NCBI GenBank assembly: GCA_003024785.1
Contig: PUQB01000010.1
Location: 864,740 to 928,739 of the forward strand
Length of the DNA stretch: 64,000 nt
DNA from: Selaginella tamariscina
Taxonomy: Eukaryota; Streptophyta; Lycopodiopsida; Selaginellales; Selaginellaceae
Reading direction: 5' to 3'
In this document: positions 1 through 12,339 of the stretch, in pieces
Position numbering within the stretch: the first letter of the stretch is position 1
Layout: every line of letters starts with the position of its first letter
Notes under the pieces: generated by a model
The model's input: the letters and a program-made list of their open reading frames with translations, nothing else
The model's database searches: none
Told to the model about the DNA's origin: nothing
Position numbers and translations under genes: made by a program

Positions 1-606
1 GGCAGAAGCCATGCGAATACAAGATGAGCGGCTTGCACAACAAAACCAGAAGCTAGCATAGGTCAAGGCCCAAATGGCTGCCCAAGATTGCGAAGCCACC
101 AAGGATTGGCCCATGAGAAATAGTTCCCAACTAGAAGAGGCAAAGGAGTGTGCATGAGCCGCAAAGCAACCTCACCACAATTGAAGAACTGAAGGAAGAT
201 GTGTATATCTCGCTTTTGTAGTTGCCACCTTTGCCATAAGGAGCCCTTCGTCCTTTTGCTATAATCGCTTGCCAAGCTCCTATTTTTTCAAGAGTTCATC
301 GTGTTTGGCTTGCAGTTTCTCGTGCTAGTGGTGGAGCTTTTCAAATGCTTGCGATGTCAAGAGGCTAGTTTGCCACATATCCTTGCACTCCTTTTTTGTA
401 GTCGCCCATAACTGGGTGCCCTTGGTGACTTCCTCATTGAGTCGGCTAACTTCTTCCATGGCAGCCAAGTATTGGTTTGTGAGTTCATTCATGACATCAT
501 TATGCTCCCGAACCATGTCCATAAAGTTGGCATTGTTGCAAATTGCCGCCCCCTCCCAAAATTGATCAAAGGCAAGCACAATCTTGAGATGTATCTTTGA
601 CCCCAA
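1..606 (-). pseudogene. Decayed copy of the coiled-coil ORF of the T/R retroelement family
   Basis: The minus strand at 325-606 reads a helical, charged stretch (FDQ, then REHNDV, ELTNQY, EVSRLNEEV, TKKECKDMW). It lines up in order with the coiled-coil ORF of element R at 27,871-28,182 (FDQLDEA, REHDNI, KLTERRQEA, TMKRTKDAW). The plus strand at 1-200 reads another coiled-coil-like stretch (DERLAQQNQKLA, VKAQMAAQDCE) resembling the C-terminal heptads of the same ORF, so the two halves now lie in opposite orientation, suggesting a local inversion. Both halves carry stop codons. I read it as a third, older copy of the ORF that replaces pol in R and T. No LTR could be traced next to it. Confidence 0.5.
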
Positions 607-1800
607 TGCCCATTCTCACAAAAGTGTTAATAGGATCCATACAGCTAGACTAGTGTTGTGGTGCGGTAGTTCCTACCTAAATGGGGAATGTCAGTATAAC
701 CCCCATCTTATTGGGTCTTGGGGTCTCCCTCTCCCATGGGGTTTGAAACCCTAATTCCTCTAAGTTGCTAAGTTTTGGTTCTTGTGGATGTTTGCATGAT
801 GGTTCTCCCCATTAGGTTGGTCATGTCTTCCTATTCGTCAAACCCCCTGTATACTATTGGAGCCTCCAGCCAAAACCATGTGGGCTCTCTACAAGAAGTC
901 GGTGAGTGTGGGTTTCTGAGAAAAAATCACATGCAAAACATCTAGTGGTTGTGAAGAGACTAATCATTAGAGTCACCACATGGGTAAGACATATTGTTTT
1001 TGATATGGTATGGCAAATGGTTTCCGAGTGTTCTAACATGTGATTTATGATATAAACAATCAATTTCATCATGTAGTTTTGGGATGAGTATGTGTGAATT
1101 CAAGTGTGTGAATGTAGTTTTGTTACAGAATTTTTTTTGCAAAAACATTGGAAAGAACACACAAGAACAATGACACATACTCATTCAAAAACTCACACAT
1201 GCTCATCCAAAAAATCACTCAATCCTTGTATGGTTAGTCTCTTCATGACCACTAAATCTTTTCATGTGGTTTTTCTCTGTTTCTTTATTTTAGGATTTTC
1301 ACATTCTCTAAGCAAATCTAAGGTGAATCCCAAGCATCCTTTCTAATCTTAATAAACCTCTTAGAATGGACCTCTTCAAACATGTAATGTGTAGCTAGAA
1401 AGTTATAATTGGATTTAACTGGTAAGTCCTCAATAGGTTCCTAGTCACAATTTTGCACTAAGCCTTGAGATGTGGCAACATCACTAGAAAATGTTTGCAA
1501 CATGTTTGCAAGCTTCATTAGTTCTTTTAAAATCTTAATTCTTCAAGTTCATTTAAAAGAATACTCATCATTTAAAAAAAAGATCACAAGTTTAAGTATA
1601 GTCATTAAATATAGCTCACATACATCTATATGTCTTTAAATTGCTAACACTTAACTTGATGAACCAATTACCTATATAATTATTAACATAATTGTATGAT
1701 CATATTAATTTATACTTAAGTATTCATCAGGGTTATGCCTTCCTTTCCAAGTTCCTCCAATCCATTCTAGTCAAAGTATTTTCCAACTCTCATCAATCTA
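607..1800. other. No gene seen; degenerate intergenic DNA
   Basis: Only short, biased open frames occur. A CACTCACA/ACACA-rich stretch lies at about 1,080-1,215. I see no recognisable protein, RNA gene or intact mobile element. Confidence 0.5.
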
Positions 1801-2108
1801 TTTAGCATATATATATATATATATTTTGATGTATATATGTATATATATGCATATATACAAATTACTGCATATATCTACATAATAAATACAATTATATATT
1901 AGACAGATATATATACATATTAGCATATCTACAAATAGACATATATACAGATAGATATGTATATATATAAGCACATACAAATGGGATATACACATAATTT
2001 CAGTGTATATGTACACAAATGCACATGTACCCTCATTTGATCAAGTCCAATCTTATTATTCTTCTGTAGTACACTAAGAAAAAGATGTATAATTAGCCTG
2101 TGTGAGTG

Positions 2109-2142
<34 letters not shown>

Positions 2143-2880
2143 GTTCAAAGCCCAAAATAAATGAACAAAACATTTGGATTGTAAACTATATACATGCCTA
2201 CACACATTTATGTACATACTACATACATAACACACACATTCATACATGCACGCATGCACACACACACACACAACCAAACTTATAAGAAGTTTGTTTGTCC
2301 ACTTTGATCCTTTGCTATCTATTTGCTAGTAGATGAGCTTCCACTTGACATCGAACCCAATCTATATCTAGAGACAAACTCAACCACATCAATATGTTAA
2401 ATATACATAATACTAAAGCACTTGTCTTGAGTATCAATGTATACATACACACACCACACACACACACACACAACAACACATATATATATATAAGTTTTAT
2501 AGTCAGTACATATATTATTTTATTCCTACCAGCTCTACATGCATAGTACATGATATTTATCTTTAATATATAAAAAGAGAGGACGCTAATTATACATGGT
2601 TTCTATAATGAATGTATATATTATGTGACCACACATAAAGTAGGACACTAATGCTAATCATAGGTTTGGTACAATTATATGTTAATACATATAAGATAAT
2701 ATATACACACATGTATATACGTGTATGTGTATACCCATATATTGATGGCTATCTGAGTATGAATGTGATGAACAATAGACGTATCATAATAATACCTAGT
2801 CTATTGTTCATGTGCGTGTGTACTATGGTGAATCCTTTGTGCCATTGCAAATCATGTAATGGTGCAAAAGTAATAAGGTC
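1801..2880. repeat. AT-rich DNA with AT, TG, AG and CA microsatellites
   Basis: A dense run of simple repeats: (AT)n near 1,808-1,826, ATATAC-rich imperfect repeats to about 1,970, (TG)n followed directly by (AG)n at 2,110-2,141, (CA)n near 2,258-2,272 and 2,450-2,472. The short open frames here are translations of these repeats. No gene is visible. Confidence 0.8.
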
Positions 2881-3245
2881 TTGATATCGATGGCATAAGG
2901 AGAGGGCAAAGAGATCGATAGTAATGGTAGCAAGGATACTATACCATAACCTTTCAAGTGCCTATATGAATGGTGTGTAGCTCAATATCTAAAGGGGAGA
3001 ATGTTTTCTAGATTGGTTTTCATAAACATTTGTTATTCATTGCATGTGATGTAGCAGTTGTGTCATGATCTTTCCCTCTCCTTAAGCCAACAAGGTAAAA
3101 AGCCAATTGGTGTTTATGAGAGGACCCATATTTATGATGACCCATGCCCGCTTGAGTCTTTTTTCATATCCCACTCTTTACTTAACCACTAGGTTAGAAC
3201 TATGACAAGTTGATCTTATTTCATGAGTTGTCCAAGCTATAGGAG
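2880..3245 (+). pseudogene. Ty3/gypsy integrase-region relic
   Basis: The stretch around 3,070-3,230 (CCTTAAGCCAACAAGG, then GCCAATTGGTGTTTATGAGA, later TTAGAACTATGACA) matches the reverse complement of 5,190-5,400, which adjoins readable integrase. These are therefore two inverted, diverged copies of the same pol segment. No frame is open. Confidence 0.4.
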
Positions 3246-3789
3246 CTGCCGAGGATCAAGACTTATACATATTTCAATCTAATGCTACTAAAAACCACAC
3301 AAAAAGCCACTTTGGTGATGTATACACAAGACACATTACTGACCTCGTGGGAGACAAAGCTCATCAACGTGTAAAGGATGATAATGTTTAATAGTGCGCA
3401 AGTTGTTGAACCAATACAAACCACAATATTGGGCATGAAATAATGCAGACCTTTGCTGCATTGGATGTATCTCTTAGCACAACCAAATAGATTATGCAAA
3501 AGAAGTAGCTCTTTAGTGGTCTGCCATGCCCATTTTGTTAGAACTTGCAATGCAAAATAAACATATACATGCTCATTAATCACAACATAAACCATTCTAT
3601 TGAAAATGCACATTAAACTATAGACAAAGCCATAGAGACGACACACTCAAGACCATATACCAAACACCACACTACAAACCACTACAAAAGCTACAATCCC
3701 CATAGACCAAAAGCCATCACGATTATGTGGTGAAATGTGTGGTTAACCACACACACACAAAAAATACACTCATTGTTCCTTGTGCCCGG

Positions 3790-3945
3790 GTCTCCAATTG
3801 ACTCTTAGAGCCACCAACTAACCTTGTGGACTCTTGGGGTTTCTAGCCAACCTCTTGGGGCCTTCAGCCAACCCTCTACAAACTCTTGGGGTCTCTAGTC
3901 GACCTCCGGGGGCCACACAACTAACCTCTTGTGGACATGCTGCTA
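3790..3945. repeat. Imperfect GC-rich minisatellite
   Basis: Variants of a unit of about 21-35 bp built on CTCTTGGGG plus TCTAGCCAACC recur four or five times. Spacing is irregular and the unit is degenerate. Confidence 0.5.
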
Positions 3946-4690
3946 AGGAGCACCTAATCCCTAACTAACCAATCGCATTAGCCATTCAAGGTGTTAGCAT
4001 GTGAGATTCCTTACCCATGAGCATTTAGATGACCAATGCCATGGCTTTTAGGTTGATATATGACAACAGAATTTCCTTAGGGAACCATTGGCCATTTGGT
4101 TCTAGGAGCTTCTTTAGCAAGAACGGGTAGTTGGAAGATTCCCACGAACTTGGAGAGTCAGAACTGTGTGTTGGGTGGGCTTTCCACAGTCAAATATGAG
4201 CTTCTCGCTCTTGGTTTTCCCCATCTTTGACTATATTGTTCTTACAAAATGGACCACTAGTGGTGCAAGGGCCTTTTTTTCCACTTGTTGAAAGAACTCT
4301 ACTAGCCATAACTTTTTCATGGCATTTTGGACTGTCGATTCTTGAAGTAGCTTCTTACTTGGGAAGACATGGCTAATTTCTTACATCCACTTGCTTCAGG
4401 GAACCTGGATCTTCAGATCACATGAGGCATGACTCGATGGCTATATGGGGACACCATAGTTGTTTAGTTGCAAGAGGAGTAAGAGCAAAAGAAGTAAAAA
4501 GGTGAAGGAGAAAAATAACAAAAATCCTATGCAAATTTGGTTGCTTTATCCATGTGGTGACCATTTGGTGATGCCGCCCAAATCTATCAAGTGCATCTAG
4601 TCAAGCGTCTTATATTTGCAATAACAACACTCGGCCATTATTACCTTTTGAACTTACATTTCACAAGTGTGGTCCAACAATGTGGACCTC
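3946..4690. other. No gene seen
   Basis: Moderately GC-rich degenerate sequence, probably old retroelement DNA because readable integrase lies immediately to the right. Nothing specific can be assigned. Confidence 0.4.
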
Positions 4691-4699
4691 ATGACCATC

Positions 4700-5600
4700 C
4701 CTATGGGTCACACTTGTGTTTTTTGGAGGCTGGTCTTCATGTTGATTCTTCCACAATCCTCCCACTCATTAGGCAAAGAGGTAGGGGGGGAAGAGGGTTC
4801 GTTTGAATATATGTATGGCTTCAGGTGGTTCCCATTGACTTGCTACTTCATTGGCTTCTCATTGAGGCCTAGCATCACCGTCCCATTCCTAAAAATTTTT
4901 AGACTCTTGGAGCTGTCCATTTGGGCTTCTTCCTGGTGTCTCTTTGCTACTTCACATGTTGCTAACAGACTCATCCAACTGCTCAAGTTGTTCTAATTTT
5001 TGTGTGGTGATAGTTGGTTTGTTTGTCATCATGTAGGCGAAGCTTGTTTGTAAGTTGGGAATGGTGAACTTCCATGGCATGATAGTCTCCAATCCATAGA
5101 CCAGTCGGAATGACATTGCTTCGATTGCTATCTTGTATGTCGTCTTACATGTCTAGAGGACAGATGGTAGCATCTCCTCCCCTTTATGGCTCCTCACAAC
5201 ATACTTGAGAATGGTTACTAGTGTCTGTTGGTGAACTCCTTTTGGCTATTCCTGTCATAGTTCTAATATGGTGGGTTGACCGCCTAGGTAAAAATCATAG
5301 GATATGTGCCTAGCAGACGTTGGTCAAGTGACCATGGGCCCTCTCATAAATACTAATTGGCCCTTTGCCTTGTTGGCTTAATGGGAGAGGGAGAGGTCAT
5401 GACAATTCCCTATGGATAGTACGTTGTGGACACATGTGGTGTTGATCACGAATGTTCAAAATAACTACCATTATTTGACACTAGCTTTAGTGATAGTCGA
5501 ATTTTGCTAGGATGTGTTCGTAAATGAATTTGACCGTTTGCATGGCCATTGCCTTTTGTAGCCCCCACTTCTTGAATGCTAACATTATTCCATCCCTTGG
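4700..5600 (-). pseudogene. Ty3/gypsy integrase relic, minus strand
   Basis: Read on the minus strand with many stops and frame changes, the segment shows integrase landmarks in order. These are KFIYEHILAKF and a degenerate VSNNGSYF (the DNG part of the catalytic core) near 5,430-5,560, then YKIAIEAMSFRLVYGLE and MPWKFTIP at about 5,060-5,150 (the conserved stretch before the integrase C-terminus). Spelling of this last block is Tat/Athila-like rather than chromovirus-like, as far as it can be read. No LTRs were found, so it is an old fragment. Confidence 0.6.
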
Positions 5601-5779
5601 TTGGTCGTCAATCATCTGATTTGCTGATAGTTGATATAACTCCTCATTACCTTATTGATGTCTTGGAAGATCATTGGCTAAAGCTCCGTCTACAATATCT
5701 TCCGGACCATTTGCTACTCTTTAAAGTGCCCAACACCACTTCCATGTGCACTATGCAACACTTCATGGATCTCATATCT

Positions 5780-6939
5780 TAATGGGCAACGTTGAAGGTC
5801 ACCATCCCTCCCCCTCCTAAATAGCTAATCTCTAATTAGCTAGAACAAGAGGGCCTTCTCCACAAAGTTGTTCATGTGGGCAGTGTCGCAAAAAAATTTA
5901 GACATCATGGTATGCATGTAATGGATTAGTCTTCTACTTGTATTTATACACCTTTATTTTACTTAACTATTCACTTTTCCCTTTATTGTCTTTTCTTGCA
6001 TACTCAACAGTCAACATTATTATGCTAATACATGTAGTTAGTGCTTGCTTTGACCAAGCATCTTTTTATCATCTTCCATGCATCTTCCTTGTCACCTTTT
6101 TAAGAAGTTACTTAAACTTTTCCCAGTCAAAGTCAAGTTTAACCCTTTTCATTTATGAGTATAAGGTTAGTTAAACCCACATTCTTCCATAACCACTTAT
6201 CATTTATGAGTACCAAGTTGGGTCAAGCTCACCTTCTTTCATAACTCCTTATTATAACTTCTATGTAACCCCATATTACACCCTCTCTTACACCCTTACC
6301 TTAGCCTACTTGCATTCTTTATAGTATTTGAGTATATAAATAAAACCAAGGCTTAAGGGTTTGAGGGAGGTAACAAATCAAGTTTCACATTTTTTCTTTT
6401 TTTTCTTCTTTCTTTGCAAATAGAAGTGTGATGAGATTATCATGTTTGTATGCTTTTATGATGAAAATATAAAACAGATTTTTGTGTCATGGTTTTTCAC
6501 CTCATGTTTTTTCTTTTTTTTCTTTTATGTAAGAACTACTATGATGTGCCATCATCAAAGCCATCAAGTCCCAAACGTAGGAGTCCTTGTTTAGAGTTTT
6601 AACCCGAAGAGTTAACGTGACTGCCAAGTAGCCATCCGGCATCATCACCCTTTGTGAGCAACGCTAAGTCTTCAAATTGACCCCAAAAGTCTGACTCAGA
6701 TGCATAATTAGGCAAAAGACTCAAAGTTCTACTCAAAGTCCCTTAGAATGACTATCCCCCGAACCCTAAAGGATAACTTGAGTAAACTTTAAGATCCTAT
6801 CCCAGTAGACCTATCCATGCTCATGCCCTAACCTCATCATGAGATGTGCCTTACGCATACCCATGTGATAGAGCTAAGGCATTGTTAGTTACCCCTCGAG
6901 GAATCATCCTCATCCGGGAGTACAACCCCTTCAGGGCGA
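5780..6939. other. No gene; possible old LTR sequence
   Basis: AT-rich DNA in which a 30-35 bp phrase (TTTATGAGTA, AGGTTAG or AAGTTGGG, then AACC, TTCTTCCATAAC) repeats twice near 6,150-6,250. A TATA-like GAGTATATAAATAAAA lies at 6,328-6,343, followed by pyrimidine-rich DNA, as in many plant LTRs. A partner LTR was not found. Confidence 0.3.
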
Positions 6940-6944
6940 CAAGG
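6940..6944. repeat. Target-site duplication of X, left copy
   Basis: CAAGG, repeated at 12,700-12,704 directly after the 3' LTR. A 5-bp duplication is usual for Ty3/gypsy integrase. Confidence 0.8.
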
Positions 6945-7319
6945 GTCACAACCGATACAGGGTACAGGGGTACAGGATACGGGATACAGGATATGCCTAC
7001 AGGACCTACAGGATACGGGATACAGGATATGCCTGCAAGACCTACAGGATATGCCTACAGAATAAGGAACATCATTTTTAGCTCATGACTAGATTAGCTC
7101 TTGGAGTATATTTTTAGATCATGCCTAGATTAGCTCTTGGAGTTGTGAGCATAAAAGCTCCGACCTAATTGTTGTACAACCAATTACTATCAACACTGTC
7201 ATTCTACGATTATTCTTGTCTTGTTCTTGTTTTACTCCTTGCCTCCTGTTATCATTTTGTTCCTAGTTCTTGTCCTGCTCTTGAGTCAAACCTCTTTGCT
7301 CTTGGATCGTGGCTTGACA
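6945..7319 (+). repeat. 5' LTR of X
   Basis: Begins GTCACAACCGATACAGG (first T lost) and ends GGATCGTGGCTTGACA. The first ~110 bp are a minisatellite of ACAGGATAYG-type units. A TATA-like GCATAAAAGCTC near 7,150-7,161 is the likely promoter; the corresponding block is deleted from one LTR of W. Confidence 0.85.
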
Positions 7320-7405
7320 GTTTGATAGTAACTGCTTGCATAGCTCCCCGATTTCCAGTTACATTTTTTTTTTTAGTTTTCTCCCTTCTTTTTCTTTCAC
7401 AAATC

Positions 7406-8350
7406 ATGCAGATTTTGAGCAATTTCAAAGCAAGCACCAAATGTTGCTTCATGAGCTGGCCACTTTGTGCCAAGTGGTCACAAATCTGCAAGGTTCCACC
7501 AACGCAGCGCATGCAGCTACTGATGCATCCTCCAAGGTTGCTGCACAGGCTCTCTCTCAAGCATCCATGATTTCTTCTCTATCAAACTCTTATTTGGAGC
7601 CGAAGATCAGCATGCTGAAAATATTCAGTGGCAATCGTGCCAATTTCCAAGGTTTCCTGAATCAGATCAGACTTTTGATTGCATGCAACCATGCTGCTAC
7701 TCGACTGATGCACAAAAGGCTGGCCTTTTGACATCCTTATTAGTTGGATCTCCACAGGCTTGGGTTGCCCCTTTGCTAGAGTGTGACGACCCATTGATGG
7801 AAGATTTTGAAGGATTCGTGACTGCCTTTGAAGCTTGCTTTGGAGATTTTGATAAGTATCGTTCTGCATGCACGAAGTTACGGAAGCTCACACAAGGATT
7901 CGACTAGCTTCTGTCTATGCATTAGAATTTTAGCAACTTTGCACGAACATTCCATGGGATGAAACTGCATTGATCGAACACTTCCGTTTTGGGTTGAGGG
8001 ATGACATGAAGGACCTTCTCCTTACATTACCAGATGCCCAAACCTTATCAGAGATCATGCAACAAGCCGTTCGTTATGACAACCGTTTGTTCAAGCGTTG
8101 TCAGGAAAAATCCCATCAACAGTTCCTGCAAACCAATCTTGTAGTTGTAGCACATGTTCTTACGACACCTTTTGGAGTAGTTCCTATGGAGGTTGACAAA
8201 TACAAGTGTGACCCACTTTCAACTGCAGAGAAGCAATGTCATCGTAGTGAGAACTTATGCTTGTATTGTGGTGAAGCAAGACACAAGGTGGCAGAATGTC
8301 CTATTAAAGCCAGGAAGTTCAAGACGCAAAAAGTTGAAGCTGAAGTTTAG
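7406..8350 (+). pseudogene. gag: X gag (capsid-nucleocapsid), broken
   Basis: Gag packages the element's RNA in the cytoplasm. The frame begins ADFEQFQSKHQML, as in W, but the start reads ATGCAG where W has ATGGCAG: one G is lost and the ATG is out of frame with what follows. Capsid-like sequence (FSGNRANFQGFLNQIR) runs to about 7,700, continues in a second frame from 7,683 (SLLVGSPQAWVAPL) and in a third from 7,970 (MIEHFRFGLRDDMKDLLL). A CCHC zinc knuckle (LCLYCGEARHKVAECP) lies at about 8,257-8,304. Both frame changes go by minus one base, as single-base deletions would produce. The stop at 8,348-8,350 precedes the protease. Confidence 0.8.
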
Positions 8351-8379
8351 TTAGAAAACTTCAATGTCCACTTCGTCTA

Positions 8380-8754
8380 GGAGCCGCGAAGTTGGACGTA
8401 GGTGCAAGCTCCATTGGTGCTGCTCATACCATTTCATCACTCAAGTTTCCTGTACACATTCGCCTCAATAATCGAGAGCTCAAGGAGTTTGCCCTGTTAG
8501 ACACTGGTGCAAAAGCATGCTTCATGGATGACACTTTTATAACTCAGCATGGCATTCCGATGGTAAAGTTGAAGCGTGCAGTTCCTATAAAGGTTGTAGA
8601 TGGTCTTTTGATTGCTTCTGGCACAGTTACCTATGCTACCACACCTCTCTCTTGCACTCATGGTGCATTCAACTATTCGATTTCCTTCAACTTGATAAGA
8701 CCCATCGTTTTGGACATGCCATGGTTCGTGGATGCAAATCCTCATATTGACTAG
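8380..8754 (+). pseudogene. X aspartic protease domain
   Basis: The retroviral-type aspartic protease frees gag and pol products. The domain is readable in one frame with the active site LLDTGAKACF (DTG) at about 8,496-8,525 and the C-terminal hydrophobic-Gly loop as VLDMPWFVDANPHID (VLGMPWF in W). The catalytic triad is intact, unlike in W, where Asp has become Asn. It is separated from gag and RT by stops and frame changes. Confidence 0.8.
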
Positions 8755-9440
8755 AGGTCTAGGATGCTCATGTTTTCCTCTTTGGCAGCCAGGATCAATC
8801 CTGTACCTTCCTGCGTGCAGGATATGACCTTATGTCTGAGGCAGTACAAGCTACAGGATTGACCGTGCATGTTCCTGTATCAGTGTTGAAGATTCCTCTT
8901 CGACAAGATTCACCTCATGTCAGTTCGTCAGCACATCTGCAGGCTCTTTCCACTCCTGTAAGTTCACGGATTCCTGTACAGGGTTCTTTCAATCCTGTAT
9001 CAGTGTCAAAGGTTCCCTCTCAACAGGATCCACCTCCTATTAGTTCGTCAATAGATTCATAGGCTCTCCTCACTCCTGTGCATTCACAGAGTTTTATACA
9101 GGATTCTTCCAATTCTGTACACTCATCAACATCCGCACATGTTTTCTCCAATCCTGCCTCTTTTCATTACTCTGTTTTTATTCCATCCCTCAAGATCCTT
9201 CCTCTTTTTCAATCACAACTCCATCCTTCTCCTCTCTGAGTTTTACCACTATTATGCATGAATTTGCCACTAATCCTGTTCCTTTTCATCTCTTTACTTT
9301 TTAAGTAACTTCTACGTCCTCTTCTACCTCTCATGTATCTGACTTTTCTGTTTTTCAATCCCCTTCTCCTCCTTCTACTTCTTCCTTGCCATCCAAGTAT
9401 CACTCCTCCAAGATATTTTTGATAAGCACAAGGCCACAGT
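8755..9440 (+). other. X protease-RT linker, Ser/Pro-rich, repetitive
   Basis: Low-complexity coding sequence that repeats a ~40-residue phrase at least twice (SVSKVPSQQDPPPISSS and VLKIPLRQDSPHVSSS, each followed by a QAL-containing stretch and Pro/Ser). The same linker is present in W near 20,750-21,190 and is where transposon Y landed. The DNA is full of CCTGTA/TACAGG words. Its function is unknown; it may be a flexible tether. Confidence 0.6.
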
Positions 9441-10870
9441 TCTTTCTATTCACAGGTCCTACGACTTCCTATCGATTTTGCAGAAGGGAAACTCCATTGT
9501 TCGGACCGATTTATGCACTATCACCTACAGAATTGAAGGTTCTTTGCCAGTATATTGAGGACAACTTGGCATCCGGCTTCATTCATCAATCAAAGTCCCC
9601 TGCATGAGCACCTATCTTCTTTGTCAAGAAAAAAAGATAGAAGTTTGCATTTGGTTATAGACTACAGGGGTTTGAATCAAGTCACCATCCGGAACCGGTA
9701 CCCATTGCCATTGATCCCAGAACTTCTCGATCGGCTATGAGGAGCAAAGGTGTTTCACGAAGATTGACTTACGAGGGACCTACAATCTTGTACGCATTCG
9801 TCCAGGCGATGAATGAAAGACTGTCTTTCGTACAAGGTATGGACATTTCGAGTACATGGTGATGCCTTTCGGACTTACAAATGCCCCAGTCATGTTTCAA
9901 CACATGGTGAACGACATATTTCGCGACATCTTGGACTAGTTTGTGGTGATCTACCTCGATCACATTTTAATTTTTCCAAGGACCAGGCGGCACATGACAA
10001 GCATGTACGACTAATTCTACATAAGCTTTATGAGCATGGCCTGTATGCGAAGTTGGAGAAGTGTTTTTCGACAAGGATACTGTGGAGTTCTTGAGCTACA
10101 TCGTCTCTCCTGCTGGTGTTTCCATGGACATGCACAAGGTGAAGACTATCGTGGAGTGGGAGAGGCCCAAGTCTGTACGAGACGTACAATGTTTTCTTGG
10201 CTTTGCAAACTTCTACAGGTGATTCATATAGAACTTCTCCAAGCGTGTACTTCCACTCACAGAACTCACCAAGCGCACATGGGATTTTTCTTGGTCGATA
10301 AGGCGGAACATGCATTCACATCACTCAAGGATGCCTTCACGATAGCTCCAATTTTAGCATATCATGATCCTTCTTGTCCCTTCTTCGTTGAAGCAAGCTT
10401 TGGACTTTGCAGTAGGTTCTATCCTATCACAAGTTGGAGAAGACAAGTTACTCCATTATGTAACCTTTAACTCTCGTAAGTTCCTTTCAGCAGAGATCAA
10501 TTATGAAATTCATAATAAGAAACTTTAGACCATGTGGATTTGTTTGAGGAGGCACTTCCTAGGAAGGTGTTACGCATCCTGTATAAGTTCTTACAGATAG
10601 CAAGAATTTGGAGTTTTTTTCAAACAGCTCGAGTTCTCAGTCGACGACAAGCTAGGTGGGTGGAATTCCTATCACGTTTTGATTTTGTCATCGTATACAG
10701 GCTTGGTTTTCAGAATGGCAAAGCGGATGCATTGTCTAGGCGCTCTTACCTTGCATCGACCCCGGGCGATCCTGCATATGACTGTCAAAAGCAAGTGTTG
10801 TTGGGTTCTCATCGATTTCGGCTTGCGGCACTACAGGTTCATCAGGCTTTAGTAGATTCAACACTTCTAC
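9441..10870 (+). pseudogene. pol: X reverse transcriptase and RNase H, broken
   Basis: RT copies the element's RNA into DNA and RNase H removes the template. RT pieces occur in three frames: [21 protein letters not shown] at 9,648-9,711, then the palm with its catalytic box at about 9,937-9,970. Here the box reads VVIYLDHILIF, so the second Asp of YLDD is His; W keeps YLDD. RNase H follows, ending with the typical GKADALSRR at about 10,718-10,744. Many frameshifts and stops make it non-functional. Confidence 0.8.
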
Positions 10871-10879
10871 AGGACATCC

Positions 10880-12250
10880 GTTTGTAATTGACTACAGACG
10901 ACTTGGCAAAGAATGTGTTTTTACACATTAGTCATGACATTGCAAGCTCCTCCTCCAGTTCCCATATAGACTACAAGTTGTTTACCATACAGGACGGCCA
11001 GGAAGGTCTCATGTACATTCATGTTGGTGTTTACGGACTTGTGTGGTACATGATTGTCATAATACCTTGGCTACATGACCTTTTGGTGTGGCCAAGACAG
11101 TTGAGTTAGTGACTCGCAACTATTAATGGCCTAGGTTACGAGGTTTTGTGGAAAAGTTTGTACGGAGTTGTGACACCTGCAACAGGTCGAAGATGCCTTG
11201 TCACGTGTCCTCTTGTCTTTCTTCGTCCTCTTCTTGTTCCCTATGCTCCTTGGAGGTCCATTTTTATGGATTTCCTCATAGATCTTCCTCCTCGTGGATT
11301 TGATGCAATTCTTGTGATGGTTGACCGTTTCACCAAACAGGCTCATTTCTTATCATGTAACAAGACGGCTACAGGCCAGACAACTATTGAGTTGATGATC
11401 CGCAAAGTGTTCCGACATCATAATCTTCCTGAGAGCATTGTTTCTGATTGAGGCCCACAATTCATGTCCAGATTTTGACGAGAGCTTCTCCAGAGTCAAA
11501 AGTTAAGGTGGATCTTTCTTCAAATATCATCCGCAAACTGATGGGCAGTTAGAACACACGATTCAAATTTGTAATATCTTCGCTGCTTCATCAGTTACCA
11601 ATAGGACAACTGGTTGGACCTTCTTCCTATGGCGGAGTTTGCTTACAACAACTCCGTTCACGCATGTACAAGCAAGACACATTTCTTCGCTCTTACAAGC
11701 TACCATCCACGTTTTGACCTTGCTCTTCATGCTTTCCTTCTTCCGCTCTTATAGTACAGGATTGTCTTCAGCATCTTCGTCAGGTACAGGATGATTTTCG
11801 AGTTCATCTTCAATAGGCACAGGAATGATACAAACGTCATGTTGATGCTCATCATCAGTCAGCACCTGCATACAAGATTAGTGATCTTGTGTGGCTTCTT
11901 CGTCAGCATATTTGCACCAATAGGCCTTCTTCTAAGTTAGATTTTCAACGATTGGGTCCTTACAGGATTGCGGCTGAGGTCAATCCTGTAACTTTCCAAC
12001 TAAAACTATCATCTACTGTGAAACTTCATCCTGTATTTCACACCTCTTTGTTGGAATCGTATCATCCTTCTTCTCTTCCTGGTCATGCTTCTTCTCCTCC
12101 CCCTCCGGTGGACATTGATAATGAACCTGAGTATGAAGTTGCAGCCATTCTTGATTTCATCTTCATCACTGCCAACTTCAATACTTGGTGGATTGGAAAG
12201 GTTATTTGCCTACCAATTGTACTTGGGAACCTGGATCCAATTTACTCCAT
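10880..12250 (+). pseudogene. pol: X integrase with chromodomain, broken
   Basis: Integrase inserts the DNA copy. The zinc-finger end (RSCDTCNRSKMP) is readable near 11,165-11,200, the core continues as AILVMVDRFTKQAHFL (first catalytic Asp) at about 11,305, PESIVSD at 11,430-11,450 and the PQTDGQ region near 11,535. The C-terminal part reads RLGPYRIAAEVNPVTFQL and KLHPVFHTSLLE. A chromodomain follows: EYEVAAILD at 12,130 and, after a frame change, YLVDWKGYLPTNCTWEP at about 12,175-12,225. That places X and W among chromoviruses. Stops and frameshifts disable it. Confidence 0.8.
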
Positions 12251-12339
12251 GCTTCTTCCAAGGTTGCTGCCTTTCATTAACGTTATCCTGCTAAACCAGG
12301 TCCCAAGACTCGTGGAACTCGTCCTTAGGGAAGAGGTGC

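Noticed and set aside
3263-3646. 127-codon open frame on the minus strand
   Set aside because: Cys/Val/Ile-rich with no recognisable domain, no splice or promoter context, and next to a retroelement relic. Most likely chance.
3720-3770. CRISPR-like or phage features
   Set aside because: Short CACACA repeats only; the window is plant nuclear DNA and no array with spacers exists.
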